Source of the DNA: an uncultured Acetatifactor sp. | Lineage (GTDB): Bacteria; Bacillota; Clostridia; Lachnospirales; Lachnospiraceae | Direction: 5' to 3' | NCBI GenBank assembly: GCA_910585615.1 | Contig: CAJUFO010000022.1 | Location: forward strand, 1 to 59,599 | Length of the DNA: 59,599 nucleotides | Shown here: piece by piece, positions 53,232 to 59,599 of the stretch | Layout: every line of letters starts with the position of its first letter | Position numbering within the stretch: the first letter of the stretch is position 1 | Notes under the pieces: generated by a model | Told to the model about the DNA's origin: nothing | The model's database searches: none | Seen by the model: only the letters and a program-made list of their open reading frames with translations | Translations under genes and position numbers: made by a program

Positions 53232-55241
53232 TTAACGGTTGCTCATGCGCTTCTTGGCTACAAGCAGAACGCCTGCGCCCAGTACCAGGATGCCGCCTAC
53301 TACGTAGAAGATCGTAGTGCCGATGCCGCCGGTGGAGGGGAGCAGAGAGCCTTTGTGGTTAACAATGGTAGTTACAAGATTGTTTGTTGCCCCCATCTCA
53401 ATAGCATCATTATCAGTTATAAATTCACGTCCTGTCCAAATAACTTCAAATGTAATTGGATCAATCCTATTATAGCCAGGAAGGGCATATGTCTCTTCAA
53501 GTGTATAGGAACCAGCTCCTAATCCCTTGAATGTAACAGTACCATCTTCATTAACTGTTCCTTTGACTTCTGTCACCTCATTTCCTACATTACCTTTAGG
53601 AATAACTTTTGTTGTCTTTTTATACTTATCCTTTGTGCTCTCATAGTATCTACTGTTATCATCTTCCCCACCGATGATTGGCCCTTCTTTAGTATAAGAT
53701 CCGTCTTTTAATTTCCAGTACTCTCCCTCATCGCTCTTGTCAAAAATCTCTTCTGTAACCAGAATGATATTTACCCCCGCCCCGCTTAATTTAAATTCAA
53801 CGCCGGGAAGAAAAGTACTAGCTTCATTAGTCTTAGTAATGGTCAATTCCGTTGTATACGTATCAACCCTCTTCTCAGGGGTCTCACCTGTCGGATTCTT
53901 AGGATTCGGCTCATCAGGGTTATCTGGCGTGCCCTTGTCGCTATTATTCGGATTGTTCGAATACTTTATGGATACATAGTTTGGATTCCCAGTTCCAATT
54001 AATGCATCTGTGTTAAGCTTAGCAGAATACGTAAGGATAACCCAGCTTCCTGCCTTCACTACTGCCTCACCATTTTCAGGATTCAAATCTCTCAAATCAT
54101 GCATCCATACCTGAATGAGAGTACCACCTTTTTTCAGTGTATCATCACTCTCTACGCCGGTAACTTTCTTTTTAAAGTTTGCTGTTACATCCGCTATTGT
54201 TGTGCCCTCTGACACACTTCCTTCTCCCTCTACAACATCCATAACAGCCTTTACGTCTTCCTTCTTTGTTACAGTTTTTCCATTCAGAATCGAACCATTA
54301 ACTACCTTAACTTTTATATCATAAACAGTGCTATTATCCTGTGTTGTTGAAGTAAGGGTTAAACCTTTGCTTAAAATATCATAGAACTCCAAATAATAGC
54401 TCTTATAATCTGCGAAATTTTCCGGAAGTTTTACAGGGATATTGTATTCCACTGTGCCACCAATTGGAGCCTCGTTAACTTTGAAATAATCCACACCTTC
54501 GGTGCCCTCTGGCGTAATATTGTTGACTTTAATATACTTATCATCTTCCAGAGTACCTCTTTTCGGCTTGGCAGTCAAATCGCCGACAATTTCCATCATA
54601 TAACGGGTATACTCCCCATCCTCTGTAGGCACGTTGGTATTTGCAACCATGTAATAACCTACAGGTAATTTGTCAAATACATAGCCGCGATTAGCTGTAA
54701 CTGTACTTACTTCTTTATATGCAGTCGGTGTAAATACATCCTTCTCCTCAACTGTAGTTGTTGTTCCATTTAAACACTTTGCAATATCAGCAGCAAACTT
54801 TTTCGCAGTATCTGAGTCAAACTCATTTGTTGCATCAGAATCCTCTGCACTTACGGCTATGCTTGCGGCAACATCAGCAGCAGTCATAGGTATAACATTT
54901 TCCTCCTCGTCTTTTACAACATTTCCATCTTTATCCTTTTTGGGGAAAACAGATGCAATCTTACTTTGATCTATACTTGCACCCCATTGGATATTCGACA
55001 TCGTCTTTCTCTCACCATCTTTAGAAAGATCGCCTCTAAATATCTGGTATACCGCATAAGTATAACCAGTTGTTTGATCATCAATGGTTAGCGTAAACTC
55101 CCCATTCTCCGCTAATGTGTTGCTCGGATCCTTAGTTTCGTCCGTAGGCGGTGTCGCTCCTGTCGCAAACGCCGTCAGGCTCATGCCCAGAACCATCACC
55201 ATCGCCAGCACGATACTGGCAATTCTTTTCAATCGTTTCAT
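53232..55241 (-). CDS. SpaH/EbpB-type LPXTG-anchored major pilin
   Basis: 669 residues. Signal peptide to about residue 25 (ends LTAFAT), pilin N-terminal domain (~30-210), D2-type isopeptide-forming domain (~215-430; GGTVEYNIPVKLPENFADY), and a Pro/Asn linker (DNPDEPNPKNPTG). A SpaA/Cna-B domain (~450-610) carries the E-box YTLEETYALPGY, then sorting signal LPSTGG, membrane helix and basic tail. This is the backbone subunit polymerised by the class C sortase encoded next. The ATG at 55241 has AAAGGAGAG upstream. AT-richer than the housekeeping genes of the window, suggesting acquisition or rapid change. Confidence 0.93.
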   Translation of the reverse strand: MKRLKRIASIVLAMVMVLGMSLTAFATGATPPTDETKDPSNTLAENGEFTLTIDDQTTGYTYAVYQIFRGDLSKDGERKTMSNIQWGASIDQSKIASVFPKKDKDGNVVKDEEENVIPMTAADVAASIAVSAEDSDATNEFDSDTAKKFAADIAKCLNGTTTTVEEKDVFTPTAYKEVSTVTANRGYVFDKLPVGYYMVANTNVPTEDGEYTRYMMEIVGDLTAKPKRGTLEDDKYIKVNNITPEGTEGVDYFKVNEAPIGGTVEYNIPVKLPENFADYKSYYLEFYDILSKGLTLTSTTQDNSTVYDIKVKVVNGSILNGKTVTKKEDVKAVMDVVEGEGSVSEGTTIADVTANFKKKVTGVESDDTLKKGGTLIQVWMHDLRDLNPENGEAVVKAGSWVILTYSAKLNTDALIGTGNPNYVSIKYSNNPNNSDKGTPDNPDEPNPKNPTGETPEKRVDTYTTELTITKTNEASTFLPGVEFKLSGAGVNIILVTEEIFDKSDEGEYWKLKDGSYTKEGPIIGGEDDNSRYYESTKDKYKKTTKVIPKGNVGNEVTEVKGTVNEDGTVTFKGLGAGSYTLEETYALPGYNRIDPITFEVIWTGREFITDNDAIEMGATNNLVTTIVNHKGSLLPSTGGIGTTIFYVVGGILVLGAGVLLVAKKRMSNR

Positions 55242-55323
55242 ACTCTTCTCTCCTTTTCTTTTATTTTCGTGAAACTTTGCTTGTGCATCCATCCCCCCTC
55301 AAATGAGGAGCTCTGTTCAGATC

Positions 55324-58300
55324 TCAGAGATTTTTCGCCCTCCTTTCACTGAACTTTTTTCTATACAGAAGACCTGCGCCAAGCAGCAAGAACATAGCGC
55401 CTGCCATTGTATATAAGCTGAATCCCGAACCGCCGGTTTCAGGGAGTGAATAGAGAATCGGCGTATTGGCGATATCCAAAGCAAATTTTATCGCGCCATT
55501 TTCTTCCTCCCTTTTTGTATCTAACTTATGTCCTTTTCCATACTTCTTCGTACCGTCACTGGCCTCTTCCACCTTAGCTTCGTACACCGAAAGCCCATCC
55601 CCTCCGTCAGCCTCCACAATCCAAGGCCCGGCCTGTTCAAATCCATCAGGAACGGTTTCTTCCAGCAGATAAAGCCCCTTTACATTCGGAATCGAAGAAA
55701 GCTGCAGCTTTCCGAGATCATCAGTCTGGCCGTTTGCCTTGAAGATGTCCTCATTTTTCTTCCCGTCTGTCAAACCCGACAGCTGAAAGTTCACGTAGGA
55801 CATATATCCGTTTTCTCCCTGCTCCACCTGTAGTGCATTGGTCTTTACAATTTCTAAAGTGAGCGTTCTCACTTTATCTTCATTGCGGAATGTCGGACTG
55901 GATATCTGTTGGTCTCCATCTTTTATGATTTTATTTACAATCGATAGATGCCCTCCTTTATGCCCTGTACCGCCGCTATAATTATTAACGCTGAAATTGT
56001 ATTCGACGCTTGTATTCGGTATTTCATTCCCCGTTATTCCATCCACGACACTCACTTTCTTATTGGCATTGTCAACAATATAAAGCCAGTACTGCATAAT
56101 TTCATAATTCGGGCCTAATACAATTTTTCTGCCCTGACAGCCTACATCGAACTCAATTTTATAGATGGTTTTGTCATACTGCATGAAATCCTGTTCTTCT
56201 GGTATAATCTCTCTGAGATAATAGGTATGATGGCCTATCGCTTCATCGCCCGTCACATCTTGTATGTCTGTACCGCTTATTCCGGAAAGCTTACTCGGGT
56301 CCACAAAATTGATTCCAAGGATTCCCAGTACATTCGTCCCGCTGGTATTTTGGCTCGCAGTCGTAGAAAATACTGTCAAACGCTTTCCGTCCTTATCTAA
56401 CAGTTCAAACTGAAACTGACCATCTGTAGGGTTTTGAGTGTTGCCGCTCACCCCCAAATATTCTTTCGGAAAATCTATTGTCAGGCTATCATTATATAAG
56501 ACTGTCTTTTTCTGCCCCAAGATTATCAGGCCATTGCACATGATTCCTCCGCCATGTGTTCCCGAATAGTTTCCTGAGATAAACACTCTTGCAGTGTTTC
56601 TTGCCCCATTAATAGCCTCTTGATCCGGATGCGCTGAAAGTCCCAATTGCTTGGTCGATATAATCTCCTGGGTTCTGTCTGTATCTGTAATAAATGCACC
56701 GTCACAGCTTCCTGTCCAATTAACGAGTCCACCACCTAACATCTTAGGTCCGACAATGCTGTTTAGTGCAGAAAAGATATCCTGAAAATCTTTCTTACGC
56801 TGTCCATTCTCTATCGCATTGAAGACCTCGCTATTAAAGGCATCATGATCCTCACTCTTGGTGGATCCCCCTCCTGACAGCCCTTGCTCCGAACCCTCAG
56901 CCACGTTTCCATATACTGCAGATCCCCTTGTCTCCTCAATGCTAAGACGTCCCGTAGAGCAGCCGCTCACACCTCCTCCAAAGCCTCTTGCCGTATTCTT
57001 CGTAACGACAGAGTCATAAATGGTCATTTGTCCATTGCTGTCTGAGATAAAGATTCCACCGCCGCCCCAGTCCTGATTGTTTCCGGTGTTGCTGATGGTC
57101 GTATTATTGGTAATATAAATCAGATTCCCAGTCTCTTTTGCCGCTTCCATGATGACATGGCCAGTGTTCAGACGAATGCCACCGCCCTCTGCCCTTGCGC
57201 GGTTGCTGGCAATGATACCGCCGCTTATTGTTCCTGAATCAGCTTGACTGATATAGAGCCCGCCTCCTGCCCATCCTGCTGTGTTCCCTGCAATGACGCC
57301 GCCGCTCATATCCAAGCTGCCGTTGACATGAATGCCGCCACCGCCGTTTGTAGCATAATTATTTGTTACAGAACCTCCATTGAGCATCAGCGTCCCCGTA
57401 TTCACATTGATACCGCCGCCATCAGTCTTTGCTTCATTGCTGCAGATTGACCCACCATTTATTGTCAATTCTGCTCCAGTTATGCTGATGCCGCCGCCCT
57501 TTCCGCTACATTCGTTCCCGGCAATTACACTCCCCTCTTCTACAGTAATGCGCAACGTTCCTCTCTTCTGAAGATCCGCGTGGATGCCGCCTCCCAAATC
57601 CTTGCTTTTGTTTCCGGCAATCACAGCGCCCTCACCTACATGTATCCTACCGGAGCCATCCATATGGATTGCCCCTCCCCAGTCAAAACATGTGCTCGTG
57701 CCATTGCCAACCAGATAGCCATTTGTTATGTTAATTGCCCTGTTCTCATCCTCAATCGCTTCTATGGCATTGCCATACAGATTCGTCAGCCGCCCTCCCT
57801 CTATCGTTAAAGTTCCGTTGTTCGCCATCGCGATAAGATGCGGAGCTTTTTCTGAGTTCGTGTTCTCAATGGCCCCAACCCCGGCAAATGAAATTGTGTG
57901 TTTATATGTCGTTTCTACCGTTCCATCACTGGCAAACGCCAAAGCCCCTTCCTCTGCATTTGCTGCCCCGTTCGACTTTGTAAGGTAATACACCACCGTC
58001 TTCGTGTCTGGATTATAGCTGCCATGATACCCATTGTTCCAATTATTAAACCCAAATTCAACTTTTGCAGGAAGCCCGCTTCCTTCCTCTATATCATTAA
58101 TTCTAACCTGACTCGAGTCTTTAATCGTCAGGCTCCCGCCATACCCATTCCCATTCTTTGCCATTTCGCCTACTCTGAACAGAGACTCCTTTTGACCTGC
58201 AGCATAGGAAATGGTGTGTCCATTCAAATCGAGAACTAGATTTCTGTTCTTATCCAGCCAAATTGGCTCGCCGGAAAACTCGATGTTCACCAGCAGCTTT

Positions 58301-59599
58301 ACCGATATTATCGTTCCAGCGTTCTCCTCAGCATTACTTAACGAATTAATATAGCTTCTTAACCGATTCCAAGCATCCTGACTGCCTATCTCCCTAACAG
58401 AACGTGTTTCCACTGCGTAGTAAGAAAAATGCGGCGCATCGATGACGGCGTTTCCGTCTTCATCCTCCATGGCATTCATATCTTCCACAGTCTCATTCTC
58501 TGTATCCACATGGTAAACCTGGACCTTTTCTTTCTCCTGCTTCTCAGAATCCGTCCCCTCGCCGTCAACGGCACTTCCCTGGTCTCCGCTGTGAGAACCC
58601 TGCTCCTCTGATTCGCCTCCCTCCGGCTGCTCCTCCGAAGCATTCTGGTCAGCTCCTCCTGCAGGCAGTGTCTCTTCCCCTATCTGCGCTGCTGCCACAG
58701 TCCCTTTCTGCAGGAAAGAGACTCTCACCGGCTTCAAGGGCTGGATTTCCGCTTCTCCTGCCAGTACACGGATGTCAAAAATATCCCTGCTTATCCCGTC
58801 CTCTGTCTCCGGAACCTCTTCGCCGTCCCGCTCCACCGATATCTCAAAAGGGCGCTCCTCTGTCTCTTCTTCCTGAGCCGTCTTCTCCCGGAGCAGCTTC
58901 ACTGCCGCCTTGTATTCCTCCGAATCCTCCGCCAGCTTCACGGCCTCCAGGACAAGCTTTCCCTCCGCATCCGGGAACGCGTCCGCAGAAGCCTCCAGCA
59001 CGATGAAGTAATCCTCTGTCTCCGCAACCAGCTTGATTCCCGCTATCAGGCAGCTCTCGTCATGCACATGCTCTTCCAGCTCGCATGTCAGGTTCCCATC
59101 AGCATCATAGCATCCATCCCCGTGGACATGCTCTTCCAATCCGCAGTAGAAGAACGGCTCCTCTATCAGGCAGACTGCGCTGTGGACATGCTCTTCCACC
59201 TCACAGGTCAGGTTCCCGTTTTCATCATGGCATTCCTCTCCGTGGGTATGTTCCTCTTTCCCACAGTAATAGACCGGCTCCTCCAGACAGCTTTCGTCAT
59301 GAGTGTGCTCCTCCAGCTCACAGGTCAGGTTCCCATCCTCGTCATAGCAGCCCTCTCCGTGGGTATGCTCCTCTTTCCCGCAGTAGAACACGGGCTCTTC
59401 CACCAGACAGATTCCATCGTGGGTATGCTCTTCCAGTTCACAAATCAGGTTCCCTGCCTCATCGTAACAGGCCTCCACATGCACATGCTCTTCTTTCCCG
59501 CAATAGAATACAGGCTCCTCCACCAGGCAGGTTCCATCGTGGGTATGCTCCTCCAGCTCACAGCTCAGGTTCCCATCCGCATCATAGCACTCCTCATTG
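55324..59599 (-). CDS. Giant LPETG-anchored adhesin/pilin, N terminus beyond the window
   Basis: At least 1424 residues in the window; the start lies past the right edge. From the visible N end: four full ~40-residue Cys/His repeats (CGKEEHTHGEGCYDEDGNL type), then a domain KLVAETEDYFIVLEASADAF and a Ser/Glu/Gly linker. A right-handed beta-helix of polymorphic GGGI repeats follows (NEAKTDGGGINVNTGTL, GNTAGWAGGGLYISQ). Next is a Spy0128-like pilin isopeptide domain (FQFELLDKDGKRLTVFS, HTYYLREIIPEEQDFM), then a SpaA/Cna-B domain (GLYLLEETVPDGFEQ), LPETGGSG, membrane helix and RRKK-type tail. Likely the tip or ancillary subunit of the pilus and the first gene of the operon. AT-rich beta-helix region. 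Confidence 0.88.
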   Translation of the reverse strand, partial: NEECYDADGNLSCELEEHTHDGTCLVEEPVFYCGKEEHVHVEACYDEAGNLICELEEHTHDGICLVEEPVFYCGKEEHTHGEGCYDEDGNLTCELEEHTHDESCLEEPVYYCGKEEHTHGEECHDENGNLTCEVEEHVHSAVCLIEEPFFYCGLEEHVHGDGCYDADGNLTCELEEHVHDESCLIAGIKLVAETEDYFIVLEASADAFPDAEGKLVLEAVKLAEDSEEYKAAVKLLREKTAQEEETEERPFEISVERDGEEVPETEDGISRDIFDIRVLAGEAEIQPLKPVRVSFLQKGTVAAAQIGEETLPAGGADQNASEEQPEGGESEEQGSHSGDQGSAVDGEGTDSEKQEKEKVQVYHVDTENETVEDMNAMEDEDGNAVIDAPHFSYYAVETRSVREIGSQDAWNRLRSYINSLSNAEENAGTIISVKLLVNIEFSGEPIWLDKNRNLVLDLNGHTISYAAGQKESLFRVGEMAKNGNGYGGSLTIKDSSQVRINDIEEGSGLPAKVEFGFNNWNNGYHGSYNPDTKTVVYYLTKSNGAANAEEGALAFASDGTVETTYKHTISFAGVGAIENTNSEKAPHLIAMANNGTLTIEGGRLTNLYGNAIEAIEDENRAINITNGYLVGNGTSTCFDWGGAIHMDGSGRIHVGEGAVIAGNKSKDLGGGIHADLQKRGTLRITVEEGSVIAGNECSGKGGGISITGAELTINGGSICSNEAKTDGGGINVNTGTLMLNGGSVTNNYATNGGGGIHVNGSLDMSGGVIAGNTAGWAGGGLYISQADSGTISGGIIASNRARAEGGGIRLNTGHVIMEAAKETGNLIYITNNTTISNTGNNQDWGGGGIFISDSNGQMTIYDSVVTKNTARGFGGGVSGCSTGRLSIEETRGSAVYGNVAEGSEQGLSGGGSTKSEDHDAFNSEVFNAIENGQRKKDFQDIFSALNSIVGPKMLGGGLVNWTGSCDGAFITDTDRTQEIISTKQLGLSAHPDQEAINGARNTARVFISGNYSGTHGGGIMCNGLIILGQKKTVLYNDSLTIDFPKEYLGVSGNTQNPTDGQFQFELLDKDGKRLTVFSTTASQNTSGTNVLGILGINFVDPSKLSGISGTDIQDVTGDEAIGHHTYYLREIIPEEQDFMQYDKTIYKIEFDVGCQGRKIVLGPNYEIMQYWLYIVDNANKKVSVVDGITGNEIPNTSVEYNFSVNNYSGGTGHKGGHLSIVNKIIKDGDQQISSPTFRNEDKVRTLTLEIVKTNALQVEQGENGYMSYVNFQLSGLTDGKKNEDIFKANGQTDDLGKLQLSSIPNVKGLYLLEETVPDGFEQAGPWIVEADGGDGLSVYEAKVEEASDGTKKYGKGHKLDTKREEENGAIKFALDIANTPILYSLPETGGSGFSLYTMAGAMFLLLGAGLLYRKKFSERRAKNL
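59047..59599 (-). repeat. Cys/His repeat array in the giant adhesin
   Basis: Four complete units of 39-40 residues (about 117-120 bp) plus one partial at the window edge. Each unit holds EEP-x-[FY]-YCG-x-EEH-x-H, then C, then GNL-x-C-E-x-EEH-x-H, then C. Cys and His spacings are nearly invariant, while other residues drift. Confidence 0.9.

Noticed and set aside
1..59599. tRNA, rRNA, insertion sequence or integrase genes
   Set aside because: No tRNA-like cloverleaf, rRNA stretch or complete transposase or integrase frame was recognised by eye; a covariance-model scan would be decisive.

Overview
The window looks like a moderately GC-rich chromosome segment of a spore-forming gut Clostridium relative, most likely Lachnospiraceae. 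This is inferred from an alpha/beta-type small acid-soluble spore protein, sortase C / SpaH-type pili beside SipW/TasA-like proteins, LplB/LplC/YesMN-type sugar import, a FeoB-associated Cys-rich protein, and Rpn-type and AAA-ATPase/PD-(D/E)XK remnants. No rRNA, tRNA or CRISPR array was seen. Almost all genes lie on the minus strand.

Layout, left to right. 1-2.6 kb: 5' end of a Ser/Ala-rich surface protein (frameshifted in its signal peptide) and a frameshifted BTAD regulator. 2.6-16.7 kb: a carbohydrate operon read right to left, made of two permeases, a lipoprotein binding protein, a cytoplasmic beta-helix protein, a YesN/YesM-type two-component pair, a 1154-residue uncharacterised protein and a sugar isomerase/epimerase-like TIM barrel. 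16.9-18.1 kb: a tandem-GNAT acetyltransferase flanked by remnants showing that a TIM-GNAT-BTAD module exists twice and has decayed differently in each copy. 18.1-21.2 kb: a HEPN-like small protein plus a two-NTPase protein with a KGGVGR P-loop and a STAND/AAA-like P-loop. This is my best candidate for an undescribed conflict or defence system. 21.3-24.3 kb: a GH2 beta-mannosidase with a frameshift and an in-frame 12-residue minisatellite. 24.6-25.9 kb: a glycosyltransferase and a decayed ATPase.

26-32.1 kb: gltD and gltB, with a strong promoter whose transcript starts at a terminator hairpin (attenuator candidate). 32.3-39.3 kb: a HAD-CPBP protease fusion, greA, a mraY-like gene, the spore protein gene (plus strand), transaldolase, mgtC-like (plus strand), an Rpn remnant, and a protein kinase overlapping a small membrane protein gene. 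39.6-46.3 kb: the conserved envelope and translation cluster pyrH-frr-uppS-cdsA-dxr-rseP, preceded by a polysaccharide deacetylase. 46.4-46.8 kb: an iron-regulated FeoB-associated protein with a Fur box, and a truncated PIN toxin.

47-59.6 kb: a surface fibre operon read right to left. It encodes a giant LPETG adhesin (N terminus outside the window), a SpaH-type LPSTG pilin, class C sortase, an anchorless pilin-like protein, two SipW-signal (TasA-like) proteins, two membrane-anchored surface proteins and a SipW-type signal peptidase. Two export and assembly routes, sortase and SipW/TasA, are thus encoded in one operon.

Three genes in the first 24 kb (Ser-rich protein, BTAD regulator, beta-mannosidase) are each broken by a single-base indel in or next to a G run. 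These may be assembly errors, phase variation or real decay, and raw reads would decide.
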